Assembly (NCBI GenBank): GCA_965230335.1
Contig: CBDDKS010000006.1
Coordinates: forward strand, 2,356,001-2,420,000
DNA length: 64,000 nt
Source: CBDDKS01 sp965230335
GTDB lineage: Bacteria; Pseudomonadota; Gammaproteobacteria; Enterobacterales; Kangiellaceae
Direction of reading: 5' to 3'
Shown: in pieces, positions 45,063-53,381 of the stretch
Numbering within the stretch: the first letter of the stretch is position 1
Layout: each line of letters starts with the position of its first letter
The notes under the pieces: model-generated
Database searches by the model: none
Seen by the model: the letters and a program-made list of their open reading frames with translations, nothing else
What the model was told of the DNA's origin: nothing
Program-made: the position numbers and the translations under genes

Positions 45063-45440
45063 TTACTTTGCTAGCGCTTGTTCTACGAAGCATTTTAAAA
45101 GCCCTTCGTCTTCGTACAATTCACGGTATTCGTTTAATGGCAGATTACCTTCGTTGTACTGTTTTTCAAAAAATATCTGTAGCCGCCATGTGTCTGGATC
45201 TGGTTTATCAAAATCGAAATCAATACCACCAACGTCAGCTGTACGATAAATGTCTACGCCCACACCGTGGGTACGGTACATCCAATTTGTGCCTGGAATT
45301 GGGTTATTGCCGCGATTCTCTTGTTTGAGGATGTCTTCAGCTTTATCTAAGTTGAAAGACTTAACAAGTAGTTCTTCTGCCCAAGCTTTTTGAGCATACC
45401 AAAGAGGTATAATCTTTTTGATCTTCTCTAGGTTATCCAT
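45063..45440 (-). CDS. Cassette gene: hypothetical protein
   Basis: 125 residues (MDNLEKIKKIIPLWYAQKAW...). An N-terminal helix is followed by a beta-rich core NWMYRTHGVGVDIYR and IDFDFDKPDPDTWRLQIFFE. The W-x5-HG-x-G pattern loosely recalls DUF6896-type proteins, but I am not sure. The stop lies four bases from attC site 7. It is the cassette nearest to where an attI site would be expected. Confidence 0.65.
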   Translation of the reverse strand: MDNLEKIKKIIPLWYAQKAWAEELLVKSFNLDKAEDILKQENRGNNPIPGTNWMYRTHGVGVDIYRTADVGGIDFDFDKPDPDTWRLQIFFEKQYNEGNLPLNEYRELYEDEGLLKCFVEQALAK

Positions 45441-45935
45441 GAATTACTCTTGACCTATAACAGCTTAGTTTTGCGCAACTTGCTCAAGATGCTAATTGCG
45501 CACAATCTCTTTCAGTAGTATGTGAATATAAGCGAATTAATTAATTAAAACAACCAGTTATTAAATAACGTTTCCGTAAGAGTATTGAATTTGTGAGCTG
45601 AGTGCGCACAAATTCTGAAGTCATTATTGCCTGTGTTAACAAAACTGATTTTAAAAACCATCTTTATTTCAATTAGTTACAAATTGAGCTCAGAGTTTTT
45701 GCGCAGACTGCGTAAAAACTCGTTAAAACCTTTGATATATAGCTGGATCTTTCTGGCGGTATGAAAAACCGTATTATCCACTTGCATCACATGATGAGCA
45801 TCGGGATAGGGTACTAGATATAGCAGAAAATAAAATGAGACACTTTGGTTCTGGAAATTGAGAATGCCAAAGATTGTTGATAAGCTGGGTGTCTGGTTTT
45901 TACTTGTGATTTTTCTAACTTTATGGGTGTAATTT
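45441..45935. other. Gene-free segment with recurring TGCGCA palindromes
   Basis: 495 bp without a gene and without any integrase. A lone core-like CTATAAC (45455-45461) follows the last cassette and may be a decayed attC or attI half. TGCGCA recurs at about 45472, 45498, 45609 and 45700. The last is part of a 13-bp stem (GAGTTTTTGCGCA / TGCGTAAAAACTC, one mismatch, 45693-45721) followed by CGTTAAAAC, which resembles an attC-like hairpin. Confidence 0.4.
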
Positions 45936-46544
45936 ATGAATAAAGAAGAGAAAAATAAAAAGTTGCAGGGTTTTAGAGATAAAACGGTTGATGTTTGCCC
46001 TGTCGTTGGTTACAAAAGTGGCCGTCACTATCTTGTTTGTAAAGAAAAATCTGGATGCCTGATCATAAAAGAGTCGTTTAAGAACCGTTTAAAAAATTCT
46101 TTTATTTTGTTTTTGTTAGGTCCAGGAATAGCTCTTATGGCCTGGTATAAATGGGAGGAATTTCAGAGGAATCCATTGATTATTAAAGTGCTTATGGGGT
46201 TGATGGTTTTCATCGGCTGTATCTTTGCATTGCGCTATCTGATGAGGCTTTTTAAATGTTCTTACATTGAAATTAATCCACAAAAAGATATTGTTGTTGT
46301 GCGTGATTTAGTCCGAAAACAAACCTTGGAAGTTAAACGTAGAGAGATTCATGGTACTAATATTAAAACATCCTTTTTTTATATTACTACTGATGGAATA
46401 AGCCGAGAAGAAAAAACATACACTTTGGAAATGGAGCGAACCATGGTAGAAGGTGAGCTTGCAACGATTCAATTATGTTCATCCATGAACTTAGCTGAAA
46501 TTGAATCGGTTTCAGCATTGGTTCAGAAATATTTATCGGCCTGA
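45936..46544 (+). CDS. Hypothetical membrane protein
   Basis: 202 residues. A Lys-rich N terminus is followed by a Cys-containing segment (VDVCPVVGYKSGRHYLVCK), two membrane helices (NSFILFLLGPGIALMAWYKW and IKVLMGLMVFIGCIFALRYL) and a soluble C-terminal half. It resembles small two-helix proteins with a cytoplasmic PH-like tail, but no family is certain. It is the only plus-strand gene inside the block flanked by the uup-end repeats, and lacks an attC site next to it. The ribosome site is weak. Confidence 0.65.
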   Translation: MNKEEKNKKLQGFRDKTVDVCPVVGYKSGRHYLVCKEKSGCLIIKESFKNRLKNSFILFLLGPGIALMAWYKWEEFQRNPLIIKVLMGLMVFIGCIFALRYLMRLFKCSYIEINPQKDIVVVRDLVRKQTLEVKRREIHGTNIKTSFFYITTDGISREEKTYTLEMERTMVEGELATIQLCSSMNLAEIESVSALVQKYLSA

Positions 46545-46568
46545 TGTGTTGTCATAATTGTGTCATTT

Positions 46569-46624
46569 GTTGGGATGAACTGGAGTCTCAGTAAAGTTGA
46601 ATAGCCTTATATTGAGTATTGTAG
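46569..46624 (+). repeat. Right copy of 56-bp direct repeat (uup 3' end relic)
   Basis: 52/56 identical to 42186-42241. In the same frame it still encodes W-D-E-L-E-S-Q-stop, the end of Uup, but no uup sequence precedes it. It ends at the same base (GTATTGTAG) as the left copy, after which the two flanks diverge completely. Confidence 0.85.
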
Positions 46625-46729
46625 ATGTAAGGAATTATTGGTAGACTACGCGTTTGATTGTTCAGTTATCAATACCAGTAAACTGGAAACTACAATATTG
46701 ATAATTATGTGTTGGAAATAAAAATACTT

Positions 46730-49189
46730 ATGAGAAGAGATAAAATAATAAATACTTCATTAAATACGGCTTATCATTTTGTAAAGTGTACTGTCTATTT
46801 TACTCTTTTATTTGCAAGCTATACGTCTCAATCACAAGAGCAGAATAATATTGATTGGCAGCTTAAAGGGTTTCATGCTGCACTGGATGATCCACACACA
46901 GAGTTATTTAGGTATGCAATTTCGCAAGCAGAACCTGCAAGAAGATTTTTTTCTCAAAAAAATGTTGATTTTAAAAAATATATACCTCGATTAACTCTTT
47001 TGCTCAAAGATAATAATAAGTATATTCGTTATTCTACTATAAAAGTTTTGGGTGGCTTAGGAGTACATGCTAAAAGTGCAGTACCTGAATTAATTCTTTT
47101 ACTCAAGGATAGTGATGGACTTGTTCGTAGTAGTGCTGCAAAAGTTTTGGGTGATTTAGGCTCACATGCTAAAAGTGCAGTACCTGAATTAATTCCTTTA
47201 CTTAAGGATAGTAATAAAAATGTTCGTTATTCAACTGCAAAGGCTTTAGGACAATTAGGTGAGCATGCTAAAAATGCAGTGCCTGAATTAATTCTTTTGC
47301 TCAAAGATAATGATGGGATGGTTCGTTTTTTCGCTGCAAGTGCTTTGAGTGACTTAGGAGTACATGCTAAAAGTGCAGTGCCTGAATTAATTGTTTTATT
47401 CAAGGATAGTGATAAAAATGTTCGTAGAAGTGCTGTAAGAGCTTTGGGTGGCTTAGGAGTACATGCTAAAAGTGCAGTACCTGAATTAATTCCTTTACTT
47501 AAGGATAGTGATAAAAATGTTCGTAGAAGTGCTGCAAGTGCTTTGGGTGGCTTAGGAGTACATGCTAAAAGTGCAGTACCTGAATTAATTCTTTTACTCA
47601 AAGATAATGATAGTTTTATTCGTGCAACCGCTGCATGGGCTTTAGGTTGGCTAGGTGAGCATGCTAAAAGTGCAGTACCTGAGTTAATTCTTTTACTCAA
47701 GGATAGTGATAAAAATGTTTGTGAAGCCGCTGCATGGGCTTTAGGTAAGCTAGGTGAGCATGCTAAAAGTGCGGTGCCTGAGTTAATTCTTTTACTCAAG
47801 GATAGTGATAGCCATGTTCGTTTTTTCGCTGCAAGTGCTTTGGGTGACTTAGGAGTACATGCTAAAAGTGCAGTACCTGAATTAATTCCTTTACTTAAGG
47901 ATAGTAGTGATAAAAATGTTCGTAGAAGTGCTGCAAGTGCTTTGGGTGGCTTAGGAGTACATGCTAAAAGTGCAGTACCTGAATTAATTCTTTTACTCAA
48001 AGATAATGATAATTTTATTCGTGCAACCGCTGCATGGGCTTTAGGTTGGCTAGGTGAGCATGCTAAAAGTGCAGTACCTGAATTAATTCTTTTACTTAAG
48101 GATAGTGATAAAAATGTTCGTAGAAGTGCTGCAAGTGCTTTGGGTGGCTTAGGAGTACATGCTAAAAGTGCGGTACCTGAATTAATTCTTTTACTCAAGG
48201 ATAGTGATAATGTTATTCGTGGAGCCGCTGCAGGAGCTTTAGGTCAGCTAGGTGAGCATGCTAAAAGTGTAGTACCTGAATTAATTGTTTTACTCAAGGA
48301 TAGTGATAAGAATGCTCGTATAAGTGCTGTAAAAGTTTTTAGGAATTTAGGCACACATGCTAAAAGTGCAGTGCCTGAATTAATTCTTTTGCTCAAAGAT
48401 AATGATAAGAATGTTCGTAGAGCTGCTACAGAGATTTTAGGTCAACTAGGTAAGCACGCAAAAAGTGCAGTGCCTGAATTAATTCTTTTACTCAAGGATA
48501 GTGATGGACTTGTTCGTAGTAGTGCTGCAAAAATTTTGGGTGATTTAGGCTCACATGCTAAAAATGCTGTGCCTGAATTAATTGTTTTACTTAAGGATAG
48601 TGATAGAGGTGTTCGTTATTCTGCTGCAAAAGTTTTAGGTGGCTTAGGAGTACATGCTAAAAGTGCGGTACCTGAATTAATTCTTTTACTCAAGGAAAGT
48701 GATAGAGGTGTTACTTCTTTCGCTGCAATGGCTTTCAATAATTTAAGGCAATATTCTAATGATATGTTAGTGTCATTATCTTTTATAGAAGCGATTAAAT
48801 TAGATAAGAATTTAAAATACGAAAGATGTCTTTTTTATGCTTACATTTTTAGTTATGGAGAAAACAAAATTACAAGTTTAATTCCCTGGCTTGAAAGAAG
48901 CAAAAAAAGTAAAAAAAGATACATGAAATCTTTATTGAATGACAAGGAGGCAACAATAGCACTTCTTGAAAATTTTCAGAATGCCATTGAAAACAACAAG
49001 ATTGATAAACTAGTTCTTTCTAAGAGAGAATTAGCAAAAAATATCGCTTTAATTGTTAGGAAGTATCGTGGCAAATGGAAAAAAGATGATATTGTTTTAT
49101 TAGAAGGTTTAAATACTACTCTTTTACAAGGTTCCTTTAAAAAAGAACAGCGAATCTTACAAAAAACCATTAATAAAATTAAAGGTTAA
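46730..49189 (+). CDS. Exported HEAT-repeat protein
   Basis: 819 residues from ATG 46730; earlier GTG/TTG codons at 46709-46712 are possible. An N-terminal hydrophobic segment (FVKCTVYFTLLFASYTSQSQ) looks like a signal peptide. Residues 112-673 are seventeen tandem 33-residue HEAT units of the type HAKSAVPELILLLKDSDKNV followed by RRSAASALGGLG, preceded by one diverged unit. The C-terminal ~145 residues are Lys-rich and helical. HEAT solenoids serve as protein-binding scaffolds; this group (PBS-lyase-like HEAT) is otherwise uninformative. The partner is unknown. Directly follows the uup-end repeat. Confidence 0.85.
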   Translation: MRRDKIINTSLNTAYHFVKCTVYFTLLFASYTSQSQEQNNIDWQLKGFHAALDDPHTELFRYAISQAEPARRFFSQKNVDFKKYIPRLTLLLKDNNKYIRYSTIKVLGGLGVHAKSAVPELILLLKDSDGLVRSSAAKVLGDLGSHAKSAVPELIPLLKDSNKNVRYSTAKALGQLGEHAKNAVPELILLLKDNDGMVRFFAASALSDLGVHAKSAVPELIVLFKDSDKNVRRSAVRALGGLGVHAKSAVPELIPLLKDSDKNVRRSAASALGGLGVHAKSAVPELILLLKDNDSFIRATAAWALGWLGEHAKSAVPELILLLKDSDKNVCEAAAWALGKLGEHAKSAVPELILLLKDSDSHVRFFAASALGDLGVHAKSAVPELIPLLKDSSDKNVRRSAASALGGLGVHAKSAVPELILLLKDNDNFIRATAAWALGWLGEHAKSAVPELILLLKDSDKNVRRSAASALGGLGVHAKSAVPELILLLKDSDNVIRGAAAGALGQLGEHAKSVVPELIVLLKDSDKNARISAVKVFRNLGTHAKSAVPELILLLKDNDKNVRRAATEILGQLGKHAKSAVPELILLLKDSDGLVRSSAAKILGDLGSHAKNAVPELIVLLKDSDRGVRYSAAKVLGGLGVHAKSAVPELILLLKESDRGVTSFAAMAFNNLRQYSNDMLVSLSFIEAIKLDKNLKYERCLFYAYIFSYGENKITSLIPWLERSKKSKKRYMKSLLNDKEATIALLENFQNAIENNKIDKLVLSKRELAKNIALIVRKYRGKWKKDDIVLLEGLNTTLLQGSFKKEQRILQKTINKIKG
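47063..48748 (+). repeat. 99-bp tandem repeats with a higher-order duplication
   Basis: Seventeen units of 99 bp, nearly identical at DNA level, each beginning with the codons for a residue plus His-Ala-Lys. Unit 9 carries one extra AGT (Ser), giving 102 bp. Units around 47602 and 48001 match over more than one unit at a distance of 399 bp (four units plus the AGT), showing a block duplication. Synonymous sites are also conserved, so expansion or gene conversion is recent. Confidence 0.9.
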
Positions 49190-49409
49190 TTGGAGATAAT
49201 ATAAGATAGTCAATATTTATAACGATGAAAGATAATTTTTCACTATTGAAATCCTTTACGTATGTTGGGATACCTTATAGTTCTTTTGTTTATTTTAAAG
49301 TTAAGATACAAGTTGAAGAAATTATATGGTGGTTGTCAGTAGTTTTTAGAAATGCAAGATTAAGGAATGATATTTGATTATCTTAAAGGTGGGATGATAT
49401 ATTTTAATC

Positions 49410-49823
49410 TTACAAAGTTTCGGCCAGGGTTTTAATGCGTTGGATCATAGCTTTTAAACCATTACCACGTGTCGGGCTAAGGTGCTGTATAAGTCCGAGC
49501 TTTGCAAAGTAATCATCAATATCAAAATGTAAGATAAACTCCTGTGTTTGTTTCTGGTAAACGGCCATAACAACGGCCAGCAATCCTTTAACAATATGTG
49601 CATCACTGTCGACTTGAAAAGTATATTGGTTGTCTTTTTTGGTGGCTATGAGCCATACCTGACTTTGGCATCCTCGAACCAGATGTTGTTCATTTTTTAT
49701 TGAATCGTCAGCTTTGGGCAATGATTTTCCCAAATCAATAATATAGCGATATCGATCTTCCCAATTGTCGAAAAAAGAGAGATCATCCAAAATATGTGCT
49801 GCATTTTCAGGTAATGTGTTCAT
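49410..49823 (-). CDS. sufE: Cysteine desulfuration protein SufE
   Basis: 137-residue sulfur acceptor that takes persulfide from SufS and hands it to SufBCD. The acceptor Cys52 lies in QHLVRGCQSQVWLIA, the family signature, and LSPTRGNGLKAMIQRIK is the usual C-terminal helix motif. Start at ATG 49823. Last gene of the SUF operon, 80 bp after sufT. The 220 bp between it and the HEAT gene hold nothing recognisable. Confidence 0.95.
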   Translation of the reverse strand: MNTLPENAAHILDDLSFFDNWEDRYRYIIDLGKSLPKADDSIKNEQHLVRGCQSQVWLIATKKDNQYTFQVDSDAHIVKGLLAVVMAVYQKQTQEFILHFDIDDYFAKLGLIQHLSPTRGNGLKAMIQRIKTLAETL

Positions 49824-49903
49824 AATGAATATTGTCGTAAAGGAATATAAGCCAGAGATAGAACAGACGTTAAATAGATTAGAACAGAGTATATATTGAA
49901 CGG

Positions 49904-50431
49904 TTAAAAAAACAATCCCGTTTCTAATTTGGCTTCATCACTCATCATTTCGCGAGACCAGGGTGGGTCAAATACCAAATCAACTTTCACGTCTTCAACG
50001 TAAGGCACTTTTCCAACACGATATTCAATATCACTGATTAAGACGGGGCCCATGCCACATCCAGGTGCAGTGAGTGTCATGGCGATCAATACAGTATTTT
50101 TTTCGACACTGACATCATAAATTAATCCCAGATCGACAATATTGACAGGGATTTCCGGATCAAAAATAGTTTTTAAGGCTTGCCAGATATGTTCTTCTTC
50201 AAGTTGTTTCTTGTTGGATGGTGCAAAGTTAAAGGCTTGCGTGGTTTTGCCAATAGCATCGGCATCGGTACCATCGATCCTGGCCAGGTTACCGTTGACG
50301 GCAACGGTATAGTTACCACCCAATGCTTGAGTGATATTCACAAAAGTGTCTTTAGGTATCATGATTGGTGTGCCTGCAGGTACCAAACGTGCTGGACAAT
50401 CACGCTGAACCACCACCACTTCTCTTTGCAT
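49904..50431 (-). CDS. sufT: SufT-like Fe-S assembly protein (DUF59/MIP18 family)
   Basis: 175 residues. A SufT-type N-terminal extension (DCPARLVPAGTPIMIPKDTFVNITQALGGNYTV, quoted as the family block) precedes the DUF59 domain: IWQALKTIFDPEIPVNIVDLGLIYDV, then TLTAPGCGMGPVLISDIE with the conserved Cys and VDLVFDPPWSREMMSDEAK. SufT proteins help mature Fe-S proteins. Located in the SUF operon between sufA and sufE. Confidence 0.9.
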   Translation of the reverse strand: MQREVVVVQRDCPARLVPAGTPIMIPKDTFVNITQALGGNYTVAVNGNLARIDGTDADAIGKTTQAFNFAPSNKKQLEEEHIWQALKTIFDPEIPVNIVDLGLIYDVSVEKNTVLIAMTLTAPGCGMGPVLISDIEYRVGKVPYVEDVKVDLVFDPPWSREMMSDEAKLETGLFF

Positions 50432-50456
50432 ATTGTTTATTCTCTATTGCAATCGA

Positions 50457-50807
50457 TTAAACTGTAAAGCTTTCGCCACAGCCACACATGGCTTTGGCAT
50501 TGGGGTTGTTAAACTTAATCATTTGATTAACCCCTTCAGTGACAAAGTCGATTTCTGTTCCTCTAAGGAAAGGAATGGCTTTTTGTTCGATATGTAATGT
50601 TAAGTCATCAAAGGTCAATGTTTTGTCTGAGTCGTGGGGCGTATCCACAAAATCAAGTTCATACATGTAACCAGAACATCCACTTTCTTTAATCCAAAAA
50701 CGAATGGCTTTGGTACCTTTTTGCTGTAACTGGTGCGAAAAATGTTGGATGGCTTTGTTGGTAATATGAATATCAATGTCATCAGGATTATATTTTTCAA
50801 CGGACAT
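50457..50807 (-). CDS. sufA: A-type Fe-S carrier (SufA/IscA family)
   Basis: 116-residue HesB-type scaffold or carrier. The three conserved cysteines are present: Cys44 in KESGCSGYMYELDF and Cys108/Cys110 in AMCGCGESFTV. GAGGT lies seven bases before the ATG. It accepts clusters from SufBCD for delivery to apo-proteins. Placement in the operon supports SufA over ErpA. Confidence 0.93.
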   Translation of the reverse strand: MSVEKYNPDDIDIHITNKAIQHFSHQLQQKGTKAIRFWIKESGCSGYMYELDFVDTPHDSDKTLTFDDLTLHIEQKAIPFLRGTEIDFVTEGVNQMIKFNNPNAKAMCGCGESFTV

Positions 50808-50830
50808 AAATACCTCGAAGGTGTCATCGA

Positions 50831-52081
50831 TTATAAAAAACTTTTTACTTTGTTAATCGCTTTAAAAAGTTGAATGATTTCATCTTCTGTGTTGTAAAAA
50901 GAAAATGAAGCGCGTACTGTTCCAGGAATATTAAATTGCTGCATAATAGGCATGGCACAATGATGCCCCGTACGTAGGGCAATACCTTGTTTATCTAGTA
51001 AGGTACCGACATCATGGGGATGGCTACCCTTTAATAAGAAGCTCATAACACCCACTTTTTCTGATGCGGTGCCTATTAGTTGAATGTCAGGATCGGCTTC
51101 AGCCATGCGGTGAGCAACAGATAATAGATGAGCCTCATGGGATTGAAGTTGTGCAAAGTCATGATGGTTTAAATAATCAATAGCTACTCCCAATCCTATT
51201 GCACCTGCAATATGAGGGGTGCCTGCTTCAAACTTGTAGGGCAATTGGTTATAGGTGGTTTTTTCAAAACTGACCTGCTCAATCATTTCTCCACCTAATT
51301 GAAAAGGAGGCATTTTTTCCAGTAATGATTCTTTGCCATATAGAACACCGATTCCCGTTGGTGCAAAGCATTTATGACCGGAAAATGTATAAAAATCACA
51401 ATCCAGTTCGGCAACATCAATGCATAAGTGTGGCGCAGCCTGAGCACCATCAATTAAAACAACAGCTCCGGTTTTATGGGCTGCATCGATCATAGGCTTG
51501 ATAGGATTGACACTGCCTAAGGCATTGGAGACATGATTAATGGCAACGAGTTTGGTCGATTCAGACAGTAAATCATGATAAGCATCCAGTTCAATATCAC
51601 CGCTTGATGAAACAGGGATAATTTTTAAATTAGCCTGGGTTCGTTCACACACCATTTGCCAGGGAACAATATTGGCATGATGTTCCATTGCAGAAATTAA
51701 AACATCATCGCCGGCTTTTAATTGATGCAGTCCATAACTATAGGCAACCAAATTAATGGCTTCTGTGGTACCGCGTGTCCAAATAATTTCTTCTACTTTG
51801 GATGCATGAATGAAAGCTTGTACTTTTTTTCTGCTGTCTTCAAATGCTGTTGTTGTTTGATCACTGAGATAGTGAACCCCTCTGTGCACATTGGCATTCT
51901 GGGTAGCATAATAATCCTGTAGGTGATCAATTACACTTTGTGGTTTTTGAGTAGTTGCTGCATTATCAAAATAAATCAGTGGCTGTTGATTGATCTTTTG
52001 ATTGAGAATAGGAAAATCATGACGTATGTTGGATAAGACATCAGCAGGTAATGATTGAGCAGTCACCGGGTGTGTTGTCAT
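50831..52081 (-). CDS. sufS: Cysteine desulfurase SufS
   Basis: 416-residue PLP enzyme (class V, group II) releasing sulfur from cysteine to SufE. Motifs: LIYFDNAATTQKPQSVI, RGTTEAINLVAYSYG, SAMEHHANIVPWQ, VLIDGAQAAPH, the PLP lysine in TFSGHKCFAPTGIGVLYG, and the active-site Cys375 in LRTGHHCAMPIMQQF. The start overlaps the sufD stop by 4 bp. Confidence 0.96.
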   Translation of the reverse strand: MTTHPVTAQSLPADVLSNIRHDFPILNQKINQQPLIYFDNAATTQKPQSVIDHLQDYYATQNANVHRGVHYLSDQTTTAFEDSRKKVQAFIHASKVEEIIWTRGTTEAINLVAYSYGLHQLKAGDDVLISAMEHHANIVPWQMVCERTQANLKIIPVSSSGDIELDAYHDLLSESTKLVAINHVSNALGSVNPIKPMIDAAHKTGAVVLIDGAQAAPHLCIDVAELDCDFYTFSGHKCFAPTGIGVLYGKESLLEKMPPFQLGGEMIEQVSFEKTTYNQLPYKFEAGTPHIAGAIGLGVAIDYLNHHDFAQLQSHEAHLLSVAHRMAEADPDIQLIGTASEKVGVMSFLLKGSHPHDVGTLLDKQGIALRTGHHCAMPIMQQFNIPGTVRASFSFYNTEDEIIQLFKAINKVKSFL

Positions 52082-53379
52082 GATGGCGCTAACCAGTGCG
52101 TAATTAAGTCGAGCAGATAAGTTTTGACTTTTTCCTGTTCGAGGGTATGGATCAGTTGTTGTATAAAACCCAGGTTTAACATGGTTTTAGCCTGGATACT
52201 GTCAATTCCTCTGGAGCGCAAATAAAATAAAGCGGATTCATCCATTTGACTGATGGTTGCACCATGGGCACAACGCACATCATCGGCATAAATTTCTAAT
52301 TCGGGTTTGGTATTGATTTCTGCTTTGTTGGAAAGCAAAAGATTTTTGTTACTCAATTCGGCTAATGATTTTTGTGCGTCAGGATGAATATGAATACGTC
52401 CATTAAACACGGCTTTGGCGGCATCATCAATGATGCCACGAAAAACTTCCTGGGTTGTGCAGTGAGGAGACTGATGTTCGATATTGGTATGATAGTCGAT
52501 GTGTTGTTGGTGTTTGGCGAGATAAACACCATTGATATGAGCTTGTGCATGAACATCCAGATAATCGACATCAATATCAATACGCTTTAATTCTCCACCC
52601 AAGCCACAATAAAAGCTGTTGAGTTCAGATGCTTTATCCAACTGGGCAAAGACAGCCCCTAGATGTGTTGACTGTTCAGATTCTAACTGTAATCGGTAAT
52701 GATTCAGTTTTGCGTGCGGATGCAAAAATAGTTCGGTGACCTGATTTTGGCGAGCATTACTTTGAGGAGAGAACGATAGAAAGTGTTCAATGATGGTGGC
52801 TTCACACTGATCTTCTACAATAATTAAGTGGCGTGTGTGACTGCAAAATGAGTCATCGTTTTCTGTATCGTTGAGATGAAGAATATGTATGGGTTCGGAT
52901 GCAGGGAGAGATTGGTTAATGTGAATCAGTAAAGCATCATTCAACAGGCTGTTATTCAATCTGGTAAAAATATGTTGCGACGACTTTTTATTTTTTGATA
53001 AATACGTATGAATCAGTGTTTGTTTTTCTGATGAGGCCTGGCTAAATAATAGAATAGGATTGTCAACGGCTTGATCACTTAAGGTGATTGACGAACGTGC
53101 CTCATCATATTCACCCTGATTAAAAACAATGGTTTGTGCATTAAAGTCAGGCAACTCTATAGAATTCGATCGAGATGATGCAGTATTGAGTGATTGATTT
53201 AATGTGTCTAGTTGTGTGTACTTCCAGTGTTCGGTTTTTCGAGTAGGCCAGGGCATTTGATGGAACTGATGCCAATGGGTTTGTCGAAAGTCATTTAGCC
53301 AAGGTGTTACAGAATGTGTTTGCAAATGATTGGCAAGGTTTTGGGCCTGATCGACAAAAGACAAAGCGTGTGTCTGCAT
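52078..53379 (-). CDS. sufD: Fe-S assembly protein SufD
   Basis: 433-residue SufB paralogue of the SufBC2D scaffold. The N-terminal half is divergent (W-P-T-R-K-T-E-H-W-K-Y-T is the usual SufD motif), while the C-terminal beta-helix shows GVYLAKHQQHIDYHTNIEHQSPHC, TQEVFRGIIDDAAKAVFNGRI, NLLLSNKAEINTKPELEIYA and DDVRCAHGATISQMDESALF with its His/Cys cluster site. Three bases after sufC, 4-bp overlap with sufS. Confidence 0.95.
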   Translation of the reverse strand: MQTHALSFVDQAQNLANHLQTHSVTPWLNDFRQTHWHQFHQMPWPTRKTEHWKYTQLDTLNQSLNTASSRSNSIELPDFNAQTIVFNQGEYDEARSSITLSDQAVDNPILLFSQASSEKQTLIHTYLSKNKKSSQHIFTRLNNSLLNDALLIHINQSLPASEPIHILHLNDTENDDSFCSHTRHLIIVEDQCEATIIEHFLSFSPQSNARQNQVTELFLHPHAKLNHYRLQLESEQSTHLGAVFAQLDKASELNSFYCGLGGELKRIDIDVDYLDVHAQAHINGVYLAKHQQHIDYHTNIEHQSPHCTTQEVFRGIIDDAAKAVFNGRIHIHPDAQKSLAELSNKNLLLSNKAEINTKPELEIYADDVRCAHGATISQMDESALFYLRSRGIDSIQAKTMLNLGFIQQLIHTLEQEKVKTYLLDLITHWLAPS

Positions 53380-53381
53380 GC

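Noticed and set aside
45441..46730. Integron integrase or phage-type recombinase next to the cassette array
   Set aside because: No frame in this stretch or elsewhere in the block shows integrase motifs; the only sizeable gene is a two-helix membrane protein.
47227..48198. 323-codon open frame on the minus strand inside the HEAT gene
   Set aside because: It is the antisense of the 99-bp repeats and stays open only because the repeat unit lacks stops in that frame; the plus-strand HEAT gene is well supported.
47063..48748. CRISPR array (many regular repeats)
   Set aside because: The repeats are contiguous 99-bp coding units without unique spacers and translate to HEAT motifs.
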